The position numbers and the translations under genes were made by a program. From Botrimarina hoheduenensis (GTDB taxonomy: Bacteria > Planctomycetota > Planctomycetia > Pirellulales > Lacipirellulaceae), in NCBI RefSeq assembly GCF_007859815.1, contig NZ_SJPH01000001.1:112089-176088 (forward strand): 64,000 bases of DNA, read 5' to 3'. Below the pieces are notes generated by a model. The model was not told the origin of the DNA. It did no database searches and was given only the letters and a program-made list of their open reading frames with translations. How positions within the stretch are numbered: the stretch's first letter is position 1; each line of letters begins with the position of its first letter. Of this stretch, positions 27,092-37,435 are shown piece by piece.

Positions 27092-29671
27092 TCAGCCGTC
27101 GCTGGACTCAGGTGCGTCGCCCGACTCGGCACCAACGCCGGCGCCAACCGGCTCGGGCTCGGGCTCTTTGGTCTGCAAGCCTTCAAACGAAAGCTGCTTC
27201 TTACCGGCGACTTCTTTGACCTCGACGCGTATCGTGTCCTTGCCCGCAAACTCGCCTTTGAGTAATTCTTCGGCCAGCGGGTCTTCGATAAACGACTCGA
27301 TCGCGCGACGCAGCGGGCGGGCACCGTAGTCGGTGTTCGAGCCCTTCTTCACGAGGAACGCCTTCGCGTCATCGGTCAGCTGTAGCTCGAATCCCTTATC
27401 GGCAAGCCGCTCGCGGACCTTCGAAACTTCCAGTTCGACAACGTGCTTGAGATTCTCTTCCGTCAGGTGACGGAAGACGATGACATCGTTCACGCGATTG
27501 ATGAACTCGGGACGGAAGACCTTCTCGATCTCGTCCATCACGCGGGTCTTCATACCGTCGTAGCTCGCGTCGTCGTCCGGCTTCTGGAAGCCGAAGGCCG
27601 ACTCGTTCTTGATCGCGTCCGCTCCGGCGTTGGTCGTCATGATGACGATCGTGTTGCGGAAATCGACGCTGCGTCCGAAGGAGTCGGTCAGACGACCCTC
27701 TTCCATCAATTGCAGCAGCATGTTGAAGACTTCGGGGTGCGCCTTCTCGATCTCATCGAGCAGCACGACAGCGTACGGCCGACGGCGGATCTGCTCGGTA
27801 AGCTGGCCCCCTTCCTCGTAGCCGACGTATCCGGGAGGCGCGCCAATCAGTCGGCTGACGTTGTGCTTCTCCATGTACTCGGACATGTCGATCTGGATCA
27901 GGGCCTCCGAGTCGCCGAACATAAACTCCGCCAGAGCCTTCGCCAGCAGCGTCTTGCCGACGCCTGTCGGTCCGGCGAACACGAACGTGCCGGTGGGGCG
28001 TTTGGGATCTTGCAGGCCGCTGCGACTGCGTCGCACAGCGCGGGCGATCGCCTTGATCGCCTCGTCTTGGCTGATGACCTTCTTGTGGAGTTCATCCTCC
28101 ATCCGCATCAAGCGGAGCGAGTCTTCGGTGGTCATCCGCGTGAGCGGGATGCCGGTCATCTTGCTGACCACTTCGGCGATGACGTCTTCGTCAACCACAC
28201 CGCCGTTCTCGCGCGACTTCTCGCGCCAGTCCTTGGTGATCTGCGCCTTTTTCTTCTTGAGCTTGTCGGCCTGATCGCGGAGGGCGGCGGCCTTTTCAAA
28301 GTCTTGATTGGCGACCGCCTCTTCCTTATCGCGGTTGAGCGCTTCGACCTCGTCGTCGATCTCCTTGAGATTCGGCGGCTTGCTCATGGTCTTCAGCCGC
28401 ACCCGTGCGCCAGCCTCGTCGATCACGTCGATCGCCTTGTCGGGCAGGCACCGGCCGGTGATGTAGCGGTCCGAGTACTCGACGGCCGCGTTGATCGCGT
28501 CGTCGGTAATCTGCACGCGGTGATGCTCTTCGTAGCGCTGGCGGAGGCCGCCCAGGATCGCTTTGGTGTCATCCGGGGTCGTCGGCTCGACGAGCACCTC
28601 CTGGAATCGCCGCGCGAGCGCCGAGTCTTTCTCGATGTACTTGCGATACTCGTCGAGTGTTGTGGCTCCGATGCACTGGATCTCGCCACGCGCCAGAGCT
28701 GGCTTCAGCACGTTGGACGCATCGATGGCCCCCTCGGCTCCGCCCGCCCCAACGAGCGTGTGCAGCTCGTCGATGAACAGAATGGTGTTCTTCGCGCGGC
28801 GGACCTCGTTCATGACCGCCTTGATCCGCTCCTCGAACTGGCCCCGATACTTCGTACCGGCAACCATCATCGCCAGGTCAAGCACCACGATGCGGCGATC
28901 GAGGAGCAGCTCGGGAACGTTGCCATCGATCACGCGTTGGGCGAAGCCCTCGACGATCGCGGTTTTACCAACGCCCGCTTCGCCCAACAGCACCGGGTTG
29001 TTTTTGGTGCGACGGCACAGCACCTGGATGGCGCGCTCGATCTCTTTCTCACGCCCGATGACCGGATCGAGCTTCTTTTGCTTGGCTAGCTCGGTCAGGT
29101 CGCGGCCGAAGCTGTCCAGGGCCGGGGTCTTGCTGCGCGAACCTTTGCGGCCGCGGCCTTCGCCCTCTTCGCCCTCTTCGCCTTCTTCCGGAGCGGTACC
29201 GCGTCCGCCGCGTTCCGTCTCGCCCCCCTCGATCCCGTGACCGAGCAGGTTGAGAACCTCTTCGCGAACCTCGTCCAGCTTGAGACCAAGGTTCATGAGC
29301 ACCTGGGCCGCGACGCCCTCTTGCTCACGCAACAGGCCGAGCAGGATGTGCTCGGTGCCCACGTAGTTGTGGTTCAGGTTGCGCGCTTCTTCCATCGAGT
29401 ACTCGATGACCTTCTTCGCGCGGGGGGTTTGGGGGAGCTTGCCCATGGTGACCATGTCGGGCCCCGATTGGACAAGCTTCTCAACCTCGAGGCGGATCTT
29501 TCTGAGATCCACATCCAGATTCTTGAGGACATTCGCGGCGACGCCGCTGCCTTCTTTGATCAGCCCCAAGAGCACGTGCTCGGTGCCAATGTACTCGTGG
29601 TTGAAGCGCTGCGCCTCTTGGTTGGCGAGCTGCATCACCTTGCGGGCACGGTCGGTGAAGCGTTCGTACAT
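27092..29671 (-). CDS. clpC: ATP-dependent Clp protease ATP-binding subunit ClpC
   Basis: An 859-residue Hsp100 unfoldase that feeds substrates to ClpP. The Clp_N repeats span residues 1-145 ([27 protein letters not shown]). An acidic/Gly-rich insert ([14 protein letters not shown]) precedes the first AAA+ domain with GEAGVGKTA and [12 protein letters not shown] motif ([20 protein letters not shown]) lies between the domains. The second AAA+ domain has GPTGVGKT and [12 protein letters not shown]. The C-terminus carries a Pro/Glu/Gly tail that looks non-conserved. GGAGAAGG lies just upstream of the start. ClpP is not in the window. Confidence 0.97.
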   Translation of the reverse strand: MYERFTDRARKVMQLANQEAQRFNHEYIGTEHVLLGLIKEGSGVAANVLKNLDVDLRKIRLEVEKLVQSGPDMVTMGKLPQTPRAKKVIEYSMEEARNLNHNYVGTEHILLGLLREQEGVAAQVLMNLGLKLDEVREEVLNLLGHGIEGGETERGGRGTAPEEGEEGEEGEGRGRKGSRSKTPALDSFGRDLTELAKQKKLDPVIGREKEIERAIQVLCRRTKNNPVLLGEAGVGKTAIVEGFAQRVIDGNVPELLLDRRIVVLDLAMMVAGTKYRGQFEERIKAVMNEVRRAKNTILFIDELHTLVGAGGAEGAIDASNVLKPALARGEIQCIGATTLDEYRKYIEKDSALARRFQEVLVEPTTPDDTKAILGGLRQRYEEHHRVQITDDAINAAVEYSDRYITGRCLPDKAIDVIDEAGARVRLKTMSKPPNLKEIDDEVEALNRDKEEAVANQDFEKAAALRDQADKLKKKKAQITKDWREKSRENGGVVDEDVIAEVVSKMTGIPLTRMTTEDSLRLMRMEDELHKKVISQDEAIKAIARAVRRSRSGLQDPKRPTGTFVFAGPTGVGKTLLAKALAEFMFGDSEALIQIDMSEYMEKHNVSRLIGAPPGYVGYEEGGQLTEQIRRRPYAVVLLDEIEKAHPEVFNMLLQLMEEGRLTDSFGRSVDFRNTIVIMTTNAGADAIKNESAFGFQKPDDDASYDGMKTRVMDEIEKVFRPEFINRVNDVIVFRHLTEENLKHVVELEVSKVRERLADKGFELQLTDDAKAFLVKKGSNTDYGARPLRRAIESFIEDPLAEELLKGEFAGKDTIRVEVKEVAGKKQLSFEGLQTKEPEPEPVGAGVGAESGDAPESSDG

Positions 29672-29858
29672 GGCCTTCTCCGTTGCTGGGGCCCCCCGTC
29701 CAAACGTTCACCCGGAAGTCGGGCGGAACGGCGGGCAGGGGTGATCGGGCGAACTGGCGGCCACACGCCGCCCCGTCCTCCCGTTTGCCTTGTTGCGTTT
29801 TATTGTAGGGGTTGGTTCGTTCGGCGACCAAGCGGGTGGTCGGCGGCGGAAAAAAGTT

Positions 29859-30539
29859 TCACGCCGCCCTGCGTCCGTTCGGCTGAGGTTGAATCGTCGC
29901 TATGGGGAGTGTCGAGGGCGGTGCTGAGGCTTCTTCGGCCGGTTGCTGCGGAACCGCCTGAGGATCGTTCTCGGTCAGCAGTCTTCGTTCTTTTTCTATC
30001 TCGTATCGCCACGGGGCCGCGTCGTCGAGCCGCTCGAGGCGGCGGAGCTGGCGGATCGCCGTGGCGGGGCGCTCGCTGCGCCGCAGCACCATGGCGTACC
30101 ACAATCGGGCCTCGGGGTCGCGTCGGTCGGTGCGGAGCGCTTGGCGAAGCACTCGCTGAGCATCGACCCATTCGCCCCGTAGATAATGTTGCTGTGCCTG
30201 TTTGATCCGGAGGTCGTTAAGAGATTCTTGGGCTGGAAGGGGTTCAAGCGTGTCGTCGGCCTCTTGCTCGCGCCGAGCGGCTTGTCGCCGCAGCTCGCCG
30301 CGCGTCTCTACCAGAGCGGCAATCCACAGCGCGAGCACACCCGCGCCACACCAAAATCTAAGCCGTGTTTCGAGCCACGCCGGCCAAACCAGCGTTGCTA
30401 ATACCAGCACATTCAGCATCACCGAGAAAGCCAGCGCGAGCGTCAGCCCCGCCAGCGACCCTCGCAGCCAAAGATGCGGCAGTCCTGGCCAAAGATAGGT
30501 CCACCAGGGCAGCGCGGAGCGACGTTTTGGACGCGGCAC
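29859..30539 (-). CDS. Membrane protein with TPR-like domain
   Basis: A 226-residue protein with two N-terminal membrane helices (SLAGLTLALAFSVMLNVLVL and FWCGAGVLALWIAALV), a basic linker, and a cytoplasmic helical repeat region (LRIKQAQQHYLRGEWVDAQR then LRQALRTDRRDPEARLWYAMV) that fits tetratricopeptide repeats. The C-terminus is Pro/Gln-rich and disordered. I know no specific function. It lies upstream of clpC on the same strand, with 187 bases between. Confidence 0.75.
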   Translation of the reverse strand: MPRPKRRSALPWWTYLWPGLPHLWLRGSLAGLTLALAFSVMLNVLVLATLVWPAWLETRLRFWCGAGVLALWIAALVETRGELRRQAARREQEADDTLEPLPAQESLNDLRIKQAQQHYLRGEWVDAQRVLRQALRTDRRDPEARLWYAMVLRRSERPATAIRQLRRLERLDDAAPWRYEIEKERRLLTENDPQAVPQQPAEEASAPPSTLPIATIQPQPNGRRAA

Positions 30540-30889
30540 GATGAGACCTTCTAAAAACTACGAAATCGCGTGCCCTCGTGGCGAAACACGCCCACCAGGA
30601 CCCGCGAATGCCAGAGACTGCAAATCTCGGGCGCAAACCGCTCAGCGACCTCTAATCAGCGGCGTTTCCGTCGCCCCAGGGCCGCGCGGAGCATACCGCT
30701 GCAGCCTGCCATCAACAAGACAAACATAGCTAGCACAACGATTTAGGTCGCCCACGGCCATCGTGCTGCAAGTCCTGCGTCCGCCTCGAAAAAAGAGCCG
30801 GACCACGGCCTGCTAGCGATCCTCGCCCAACAGGCCAGAATGGCAGACCGCCCGCATCGCCTCGCCCTGCTCTCCCCCCATCAGCCGCC
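30540..30889. other. Intergenic region upstream of thiE
   Basis: A 350-base divergent region. I looked for a TPP riboswitch ahead of thiE and found none of its conserved loops. A 26-codon minus-strand frame at 30656-30736 (core MFVLLMAGCSGML, basic end GRRKRR) looks like a tiny lipoprotein or membrane peptide but has no ribosome site, so I do not call it a gene. Confidence 0.5.
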
Positions 30890-31987
30890 GTGTCTGCCGA
30901 ACTCCCCAACCCATCCGACGCATCGGACTCGAAGCCTCTATTTTCAGTGGCCGATCCGCGGGTGCTGCGCACCCTCGACGCCTCGCTCAACCGGGCGGCC
31001 GAGGGGCTGCGCGTGGTCGAAGACTACGCACGGTTTATTCGGGACGACGCCCTGCTCACCGAGCAGCTCAAGCGTCTGCGCCACGGGCTGGCAGAATTAG
31101 GACGAGTTTTTCCGTGGCAAGACCGCCTCGCCCTGCGTGAAACCGCATCTGATGTGGGGGTCTCGATCTCAACCCTCAGCGAAACCTGCCGTGCTTCGGC
31201 CGAGGAGGTCTGCATCGCGAGTCTCGAACGCTCCCAACAGGCCCTCCGTAGCCTGGAAGAATTCGCGAAAACGGTCGACGGCGCTCCGTCAGCCGGCTTC
31301 GAGCGGCTGCGCTACGAGACTTATCAGATCGCCAAGGCGATCGCCGCCGGGCAGCGGGGGTCCGATCGGCTCGCTTCGGCCCGGCTGTACGTAATTCTTG
31401 ATGGCAGCGGTTCGCTCGCCGACTTTAGCGCACTTGTCACGTCGCTCTGCCAAGCCGGGGTGGGGGTGGTACAGCTCCGCGAGAAAGGGCTCTGCGATCG
31501 CGCGCTGGTGTGCTTTGCCCGGGCGATGGTCACGGCCGCGGCCGACTTTCCAACGCTGACGATCGTCAATGACCGTCCCGATCTCGCGGTGCTGGCTGGT
31601 GCCGATGGGGTTCATGTGGGCCAGGAGGAACTCTCGGTTCACGACGCCCGGGCAATCGTCGGGCCGCAGCGGTTGATCGGCGTCTCCACCCACAACGTGG
31701 AACAGCTCAAGCAGGCGGTGAAGTCGGGGGCCGACTACGTGGGGTTGGGGCCCACGTTTCCGTCCAAAACCAAACGGTTCGAGTCGTTTGCCGGCTTAGA
31801 CTTTCTGCGTGAAGCGGCCGTGACAACGTCCCTGCCGGCGTACGCGATCGGAGGCATCACCGAAGAGAATCTCGCCGATGTGCTGGCAACGGGAGCACAA
31901 CGCATTGCGGTTAGCGCCGCTGTTACCGGGTCTGCCGAGCCGGCAGAAGCGGCCCGGCGGCTGCTGAAGCAACTCGCGGTGCGTTAG
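30890..31987 (+). CDS. thiE: Thiamine-phosphate synthase with N-terminal ThiD2-like domain
   Basis: Joins HMP-pyrophosphate and thiazole phosphate to make thiamine phosphate. It has 365 residues, about 150 more than stand-alone ThiE. The C-terminal TIM barrel (about 165-360) has the family motifs VVQLREKGL, IVNDRPDLAVLAGADGVHVG and GADYVGLGPTFPSKTKR. The N-terminal helical domain (LRTLDASLNRAAEGLRVVED) corresponds to the extra domain found on ThiE of cyanobacteria and some other phyla. The start is a GTG at 30890. The guanylyltransferase gene follows 53 bases downstream. Confidence 0.92.
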   Translation: MSAELPNPSDASDSKPLFSVADPRVLRTLDASLNRAAEGLRVVEDYARFIRDDALLTEQLKRLRHGLAELGRVFPWQDRLALRETASDVGVSISTLSETCRASAEEVCIASLERSQQALRSLEEFAKTVDGAPSAGFERLRYETYQIAKAIAAGQRGSDRLASARLYVILDGSGSLADFSALVTSLCQAGVGVVQLREKGLCDRALVCFARAMVTAAADFPTLTIVNDRPDLAVLAGADGVHVGQEELSVHDARAIVGPQRLIGVSTHNVEQLKQAVKSGADYVGLGPTFPSKTKRFESFAGLDFLREAAVTTSLPAYAIGGITEENLADVLATGAQRIAVSAAVTGSAEPAEAARRLLKQLAVR

Positions 31988-32040
31988 ACTTCGGTCACAG
32001 CGGTCCCCAACCGACATCAACTCTGCTCCAACGCTCACTT

Positions 32041-33129
32041 ATGCTCCACGCGATCATCATGGCCGGGGGTTCCGGCACGCGTTTCTGGCCGGCCAGCCGG
32101 CGCGACACCCCCAAGCAGTTGCTCTCGCTGGTGGGTTCCCAGACCATGATCGCCCAAACCGCCGCGCGTTTGGGAGACGCAGCGCCGGCCGAACGACAAA
32201 TGGTGGTCACCAACCAGCGTTTGGCTGCTGCGGTGAGGCGTGAACTGCCCGAACTTGCGGCCGACGCCGTCGTCGGCGAGCCGTGCAAGCGCGATACGGC
32301 TCCCTGTATCGGACTGGCGGCCCTGCTCGTCACGCGCATCCGCCAGGATCCCGATGCAACGATGGTCGTGCTCCCCGCCGACCACGTGATCACGCCCGAC
32401 ACCGCCTTTCAAGCAGCGGTCCGGCAAGCTGCCGACTTGGTCGATGCGGAGCCTGAGCGGATCGTCACTTTTGGGATCAAACCGACCTACCCGGCGGAGA
32501 TCTTCGGCTACATCCAGCGGGGCAAACCGCTATCGGCACCGCACGGCGACGCCCCGGCGTATGGCGTGGCCCGGTTCCGCGAAAAACCGGACGCCGCAAC
32601 GGCTGCCGAGTTCTTGGCTGCGGGCGACTCCTACTGGAACAGCGGCATCTTTGTCTGGCGCGCGACAACGATCCTGAACGCTTTGCGTGAACACCAGCCC
32701 AAGACTCTCGATCGTCTTGAGAAGATCGTTGACGCTTGGGAAACGCCGGCCAAGGACGAGGTCTTCACACGCGAGTTCGCCGCCATCGAGGGCGTTTCGA
32801 TCGACTATGCCGTCATGGAGCACGCCACGAACGTGGCGGTGATCGAGGCACCTTTTGAGTGGGACGACCTGGGTGGTTGGCAAGCCCTTCCCCGGCGCCT
32901 GGGCACCGATGCCGACGGCAACACGATCGTCGGCAAGCACCTGGGTCTGCGCACCACCGATACCGTGGTTCGATCCTCGGACGGTCACCTGATCGTCACG
33001 CTCGGCCTGAAAGACACGATCGTCGTTCACACGCCCGACGCCACTTTGGTCGCGAACAAGCACGACGAAGAGGCGATCCGCGATGTCGTGCGCCGCCTGG
33101 AAGAACTGGGGTGGGAGGAACACCTCTGA
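32041..33129 (+). CDS. manC: Mannose-1-phosphate guanylyltransferase
   Basis: Makes GDP-mannose from mannose-1-phosphate and GTP for polysaccharide or glycan synthesis. The nucleotidyltransferase signature MAGGSGTRFWPASRRDTPKQ opens the protein; YWNSGIFVWRA, RFREKPD and FEWDDLGGW are further family motifs. The 362 residues cover the transferase domain plus a short left-handed beta-helix end; the isomerase domain found in bifunctional ManC/AlgA is absent. The stop overlaps the start region of ruvX, so the two are probably coupled. Confidence 0.92.
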   Translation: MLHAIIMAGGSGTRFWPASRRDTPKQLLSLVGSQTMIAQTAARLGDAAPAERQMVVTNQRLAAAVRRELPELAADAVVGEPCKRDTAPCIGLAALLVTRIRQDPDATMVVLPADHVITPDTAFQAAVRQAADLVDAEPERIVTFGIKPTYPAEIFGYIQRGKPLSAPHGDAPAYGVARFREKPDAATAAEFLAAGDSYWNSGIFVWRATTILNALREHQPKTLDRLEKIVDAWETPAKDEVFTREFAAIEGVSIDYAVMEHATNVAVIEAPFEWDDLGGWQALPRRLGTDADGNTIVGKHLGLRTTDTVVRSSDGHLIVTLGLKDTIVVHTPDATLVANKHDEEAIRDVVRRLEELGWEEHL

Positions 33130-33623
33130 GCGCGCCTCAACCATCGCCCAACACCGCCGACTTACCCCCCCGCCCCACGCGGGGGCGAATCGGTGGCATC
33201 GACTACGGGACGGTGCGCATCGGGGTCGCGATCGGCGATCTTGAGATCGGCATGGCTTCGCCAGCGGGCACCTACAGCCGACGTAGCGAGCGCCTCGACG
33301 CCGAATACTTCTGCACGCTCGCCCGCGAAGAGCGGCTGCTGTGGTGGGTTGTCGGTCTGCCGGTCCATCTGGACGGGGGCGAAAGCCAAAAGTCAGTCGA
33401 GGCCCGCCGCTTCGGGGCCTGGCTCACGCAGCACACCGCTCTGAAGGTCGATTTCTACGACGAGCGCTACACCTCTTCGCAAGCCGAGTCGTTGCTCCAA
33501 GAAGCCAACCTCACGAAAAAACGCCGCAAGGCGCGGATCGACGCCCTCGCCGCCCAGATCATGCTGACCGCGTATCTCGAAAGCGGTGCCAAAGGGCAAG
33601 ACAACCCGGGCTCGATCGGGTAG
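33111..33623 (+). CDS. ruvX: Putative pre-16S rRNA nuclease / Holliday-junction resolvase YqgF (RuvX)
   Basis: RNase-H-fold protein of the YqgF family, implicated in maturation of pre-16S rRNA. The first strand IGGIDYGTVRIGVAIGD carries the catalytic Asp. LWWVVGLPVHLDG and VDFYDERYTSSQAE (second acidic site) follow, and RIDALAAQIMLTAYL carries the last catalytic Asp. No ATG precedes the domain: I use the GTG at 33111. A CTG at 33126 sits directly after GGGAGGAA and overlaps the preceding stop codon as CTGA, so it may be the true start. The length (165-170 residues) is slightly long because of a Pro-rich N-terminus. Confidence 0.85.
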   Translation: MGGTPLSAPQPSPNTADLPPRPTRGRIGGIDYGTVRIGVAIGDLEIGMASPAGTYSRRSERLDAEYFCTLAREERLLWWVVGLPVHLDGGESQKSVEARRFGAWLTQHTALKVDFYDERYTSSQAESLLQEANLTKKRRKARIDALAAQIMLTAYLESGAKGQDNPGSIG

Positions 33624-33671
33624 GCCAACGTGGGTGCACCGAGCAAAACGAGCTAGCCCACGAGCGCTCGC

Positions 33672-34166
33672 TCAGGCCGACGGCTTACGCGAACGCCGGG
33701 GCGGTTTGGGCTGCGCGTAGGACCGCGCGGGATCGATCACAAACCGATGATCCATCGCCCGGCGCCCCAGCAGCATCGGAAACCGCATCGGGGTGCGGTC
33801 GGTTAGCGTCAGATCGAGATGCCAGCGTACCGATCCCAGCTGCCCTTCTACACGGATGACAGGGCGATCCTCGGTCTGCCCGTTCGAGCTTTTCACCATC
33901 CGGCGATCGATCACTTCGGAGGTGCACCGATAACAGTGGTGGGGGGTCCGCACGACAAAACGCACCCACTCGGCCCCGTCCTGCTCAAACTCCTCGCACG
34001 CTTCGGCGTGCAGACTCGAGGTCTTCGCCCCCGTGTCGATCTTGGCCCGCAACCGCGGGATAGAAAGACCTGGCAGCGCGATCCATTCGCGCCACCCGAG
34101 CACCGTTAGGCAACTGGCTGGCGGGTCGGTGTTGTCCTTGTCCGAGCTGGGTCGGGCGCTCGACAT
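33672..34166 (-). CDS. rimB: Retropepsin-like aspartic endopeptidase RimB family
   Basis: A 164-residue protein of the family formerly called ATP-dependent zinc protease (DUF785), now shown in Pseudomonas to be an aspartic protease that works with RimK on ribosomal protein S6. The active-site motif KIDTGAKTSSLHA carries Asp44. The second conserved part, FPMLLGRRAMDHRFVIDP, matches the family end. No rimK is adjacent, so its substrate here is open. It diverges from the epimerase-like gene. Confidence 0.88.
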   Translation of the reverse strand: MSSARPSSDKDNTDPPASCLTVLGWREWIALPGLSIPRLRAKIDTGAKTSSLHAEACEEFEQDGAEWVRFVVRTPHHCYRCTSEVIDRRMVKSSNGQTEDRPVIRVEGQLGSVRWHLDLTLTDRTPMRFPMLLGRRAMDHRFVIDPARSYAQPKPPRRSRKPSA

Positions 34167-34342
34167 TGTCGTCTCCTGGCTGCTACCTCAAGGGGAGCAG
34201 AAACACGGGCAGGGGGATCCTCGGTCACGGGGGGGTGGTTGCCCCGGCAGCCAAACCGACGATCGTATACACAACTCGTGGCTCAGCGACAGCGTAGCCG
34301 CGGTCGCAATTGACTTAGTTTACCTTCAAAACCACGACGCCG

Positions 34343-35209
34343 ATGCCGGTTGCACGCCTGATCTTTGGATGCGGATACATCGGCATGAGGGTTGCCGAGC
34401 GCTGGAAGTCGGCGGGCGATACCGTCTACACCGTCACCCGCCGCCCCGAGCGTGCCGCTCAGTTGGCCGCCGCCGGCTTCGAGCCAATCGTGGCCGACGT
34501 TGTCCAGCGGGCGTCCCTTGCGCGGCTCCCCGTTTCCCACACGGTGCTGTTTTCGGTGGGCTACGACCGCTCCTCGGAGGCCTCGATCCAGCAGGTCTAC
34601 GCCGACGGTGTCGGCAACGTGCTGGCCGCTTTGCCGGACGGGACAGGCCGGTTTGTGTACGTCAGCTCGACGGGGGTCTACGGCGACGCGGGCGGAGATT
34701 GGGTCAATGAGACCACGGCTCCTAACCCGCAACGAGCTGGCGGCATCGCCTCGCTAGACGCCGAGGCCGCGATCGCCGCGGATCCGCGTGGAGCCGAGGC
34801 GGCGATCCTGCGCCTCGCCGGCATCTATGGCCCCGACCGAATCCCCTATGTCGCGGCACTCCGCGCGGGCGAGCCGATCGCGGCTCCGCAAACGGGGTGG
34901 CTAAATCTGATTCACGCCGACGACGCTGCAACCACCGTTCTGGCCGCAGCCGAGGCGCAAACCGCACCAGGGGTGGTATGCGTTTCCGATGGCACCCCGC
35001 CCCGCCGCGCCGACTACTATGCCGAGGCAGCGCGGTTGCTGAACGCCCCCCCGCCGCGGTTCACTGTTCCTGAGCCTGGGTCTCCGCGAGCCGCCCGGGC
35101 CGAGGCGGACAAGCGGGTACGGAACGACAAGCTACTAAAGACGCTTGGCGTAAGGCTCGCGTATCCCAACTACCGCAGCGGGCTGGCCGCGATCCTCGGT
35201 CGGCTCTAA
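34343..35209 (+). CDS. NAD-dependent epimerase/dehydratase-like protein
   Basis: A 288-residue extended short-chain dehydrogenase with the nucleotide-binding motif [13 protein letters not shown] (about 7-19), a later [13 protein letters not shown] strand with the catalytic-type Ser and Tyr region, and RLAGIYGP. It resembles YeeZ-type proteins and the family of small NAD(P)-binding epimerases with no settled substrate. The Tyr of the YxxxK motif is not retained, because the segment after GVYGD is short. No sugar-nucleotide genes are directly adjacent. Confidence 0.82.
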   Translation: MPVARLIFGCGYIGMRVAERWKSAGDTVYTVTRRPERAAQLAAAGFEPIVADVVQRASLARLPVSHTVLFSVGYDRSSEASIQQVYADGVGNVLAALPDGTGRFVYVSSTGVYGDAGGDWVNETTAPNPQRAGGIASLDAEAAIAADPRGAEAAILRLAGIYGPDRIPYVAALRAGEPIAAPQTGWLNLIHADDAATTVLAAAEAQTAPGVVCVSDGTPPRRADYYAEAARLLNAPPPRFTVPEPGSPRAARAEADKRVRNDKLLKTLGVRLAYPNYRSGLAAILGRL

Positions 35210-35339
35210 CGCGGGGGGGGCGGCGTTGGTTGCGGCGGTCTGGCGAGCCCCGTATTATCGCGGGGCAGGTTTTCACGGACCCGCCCCACGTCTTTCCCTG
35301 CCCCGCGCCGACCTCGGCCCCGCCTTTCGCCCTTCCGCC

Positions 35340-36122
35340 ATGCTCCAGCGGACCCCCGTTTTTCCGAACGTTATCGAGCTGAATCATCAGGCTCGGCGCC
35401 GGGTGACCTGCAGCGTTTATCTGATTTTCGACGAAGATCGCTGGACGCTGATCGATATCGGCTACGAAGATGCCGTGGACGAGGTGCTCGAACTGATTCG
35501 GCAGCTTGATTTCCCCTTCTCGCAATGCGAGACGCTTATCGCGTCGCACGCGGACGTCGATCACATTCAGGGGCTCGCCAAGGCCAAGCAGATCCTCAAG
35601 ACCAGCGTCACCTGCCATCCGGTAGCCGCTAAGAAGCTCGAGGCAGGGGATCGCATCGCGACGTTCGCCCAGATCGACGCTCAGGGGATCGATCTCGACA
35701 TGCCGCCGGTTAAGTGCGAGCACCTGGTTACCGACGGCGACACGGTCCGTGTCGGTTCGCTGGAACTAGAGGTATGGCACACTCCGGGCCACACCGATGG
35801 GCAGCTCTCGTTTCGGCTGGGCGATCTGCTGTTCTCTGGCGACAATCTGTTTCGCGACGGCTCGGTGGGCGTCATCGACGCCCATCACGGCAGCAGCATC
35901 CCCGACTTCATCGCCTCGCTAACGCGGATCCGCGACAGCGACGTTAAGTGGTTGCTCCCCAGCCACGGACCGATCTTTCGCAAGGACGATACGCTTATCC
36001 AGAGCACGATCGATCGGCTCGAAGGCTATCTGCATCGGGCCGACTTCGGCACCTGCGCTATCGACTGGCCTCTGATGCAGGAATGGGAAAAAGAGCTCGT
36101 GGCGGGCCGCGGGCCCACCTAA
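35340..36122 (+). CDS. MBL-fold metallohydrolase
   Basis: A 260-residue metallo-beta-lactamase-fold enzyme. The metal motif reads [10 protein letters not shown], i.e. HxDxDH with Asp where the second His is usually found. [14 protein letters not shown] supplies the next His, LLFSGDNLF the bridging Asp and LLPSHGPIF the last His. Such proteins are often glyoxalase-II-like or lactonase-like hydrolases; the substrate is unknown. I use the ATG at 35340; an upstream in-frame ATG at 35226 would add 38 residues without homology. Confidence 0.88.
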   Translation: MLQRTPVFPNVIELNHQARRRVTCSVYLIFDEDRWTLIDIGYEDAVDEVLELIRQLDFPFSQCETLIASHADVDHIQGLAKAKQILKTSVTCHPVAAKKLEAGDRIATFAQIDAQGIDLDMPPVKCEHLVTDGDTVRVGSLELEVWHTPGHTDGQLSFRLGDLLFSGDNLFRDGSVGVIDAHHGSSIPDFIASLTRIRDSDVKWLLPSHGPIFRKDDTLIQSTIDRLEGYLHRADFGTCAIDWPLMQEWEKELVAGRGPT

Positions 36123-36373
36123 CGGACGGCTTCACAGGGAGTCCGGCTCGAGTCGAGCGGCGGTTGATGATCGGCGGGGGGCCACCTTCCGAGCCCGCCT
36201 GCCGCCTTCGCCTGAGGAGCGTGGCCGAAACGCTCGACGGCGGGCGATCCGGTAGCTTACGCTATCCCCCAGGGCTGCCCCAGCAAGCGCCGCACGACCG
36301 TCGGAACCGGTCGTCAGAAAATGGGTGCCGCAGCCTCTGAGACTTTTTTCTCTTCCGGTCGAGCGAGGGGCCC

Positions 36374-37435
36374 ATGCATCGGTTCACACTGACTTTACTT
36401 CTCGTTGCAATCGGGCCCAGCCTGGGCGACGGCACGGCGATGGGGCAGACAACATTCAACGCCCCTCGCAGCGCTAGCGCAGGCGGTGGCCCAGCGGCCG
36501 AGCCCACCTGGAGCCTACCAAGCAACCCGCTGCAGTGGCTCAACAGCCCGCCGCTCACGGCCGAGTCCCTCACCGGCAAGGGAGTCGTTCTCTACTTTTT
36601 CGATGAGACCTGTCCGCGCTGCGCTGAAGCGTGGCCGCAGCTCCAGAATCTCGCCGCTTCGTACGAGGGCAAACCGGTTGTGTTCATCGCGATCAATTCG
36701 GGCACTCCCCCCCACGATGTGCAGCAATATGCCCGGCGGCGACGTGTTCAATGGCCTTTGATCATCGATACGGATCGCTCGTTCGAGCGCAGCATGGGGG
36801 TCAATGAAATCTCGCTGAGCAACGTCAATCAAATCCGTACGGTCTCAGCAACGGGCCAACTGGGCAACGGAGCGATCGCGACGCTCAAGAACGATATCGA
36901 CTCGGTGCTGAAGGGAGCCGCGTGGCGGGTCGATCCAACGCAGGTGCTGATCCCTCCCGCTTTACGCGAGTCTTGGTATCTGGTTGAACTCGGCGGGTTC
37001 GCCCGTGCAGCCCGTGGCATCCAGCGGGCCAAAGACAGTCGCGACGTGGCGACGAAGACCGCCGCAGAAGCGCTGATCGCCGCGGTCGATAGCGAGCGAA
37101 AAAAAGATCAGACCAAGGTCGATGAGGACAACCGACAGCGCAAGAGCTGGGAAGCCTACAAGCGGCTCGAGATCATGAGCCTGAAGTACGACGGCTACGA
37201 GATGCACGCGAAGATTGTCGAACAGCTTGATGGTCTGGCCGACAACAAGAGCGTTTCCAACGAGATCCGCGCACAGCGCGCGCTTGAGTCCGCCCTGCGG
37301 ACCGCTTCCAAGGGAAACGGGGTCGCACGCCGCCGCGCGGCGGGCATGCTCGAGAAGCTCGTCGAACGCGACCCCAAGACCGAAGCCGCCGCTACCGCCC
37401 GCGAACTGATTGCCCAGCTCGCCATCCAGCGTTAG
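36374..37435 (+). CDS. Exported thioredoxin-like protein
   Basis: A 353-residue protein with a signal peptide (FTLTLLLVAIGPSLG), then a thioredoxin-fold domain with the redox motif ETCPRC (Cys80, Cys83) and a downstream AINSGTPPHDVQQYARRR as in TlpA/ResA-type proteins. The C-terminal 170 residues are helical and charged, with a TPR-like end (AGMLEKLVERDPKTEAAATA). The role is likely periplasmic thiol-disulfide exchange, with the helical part as a docking or spacer region. GCGAGGGG precedes the start. It is not evidently linked to neighbouring genes. Confidence 0.85.
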   Translation: MHRFTLTLLLVAIGPSLGDGTAMGQTTFNAPRSASAGGGPAAEPTWSLPSNPLQWLNSPPLTAESLTGKGVVLYFFDETCPRCAEAWPQLQNLAASYEGKPVVFIAINSGTPPHDVQQYARRRRVQWPLIIDTDRSFERSMGVNEISLSNVNQIRTVSATGQLGNGAIATLKNDIDSVLKGAAWRVDPTQVLIPPALRESWYLVELGGFARAARGIQRAKDSRDVATKTAAEALIAAVDSERKKDQTKVDEDNRQRKSWEAYKRLEIMSLKYDGYEMHAKIVEQLDGLADNKSVSNEIRAQRALESALRTASKGNGVARRRAAGMLEKLVERDPKTEAAATARELIAQLAIQR

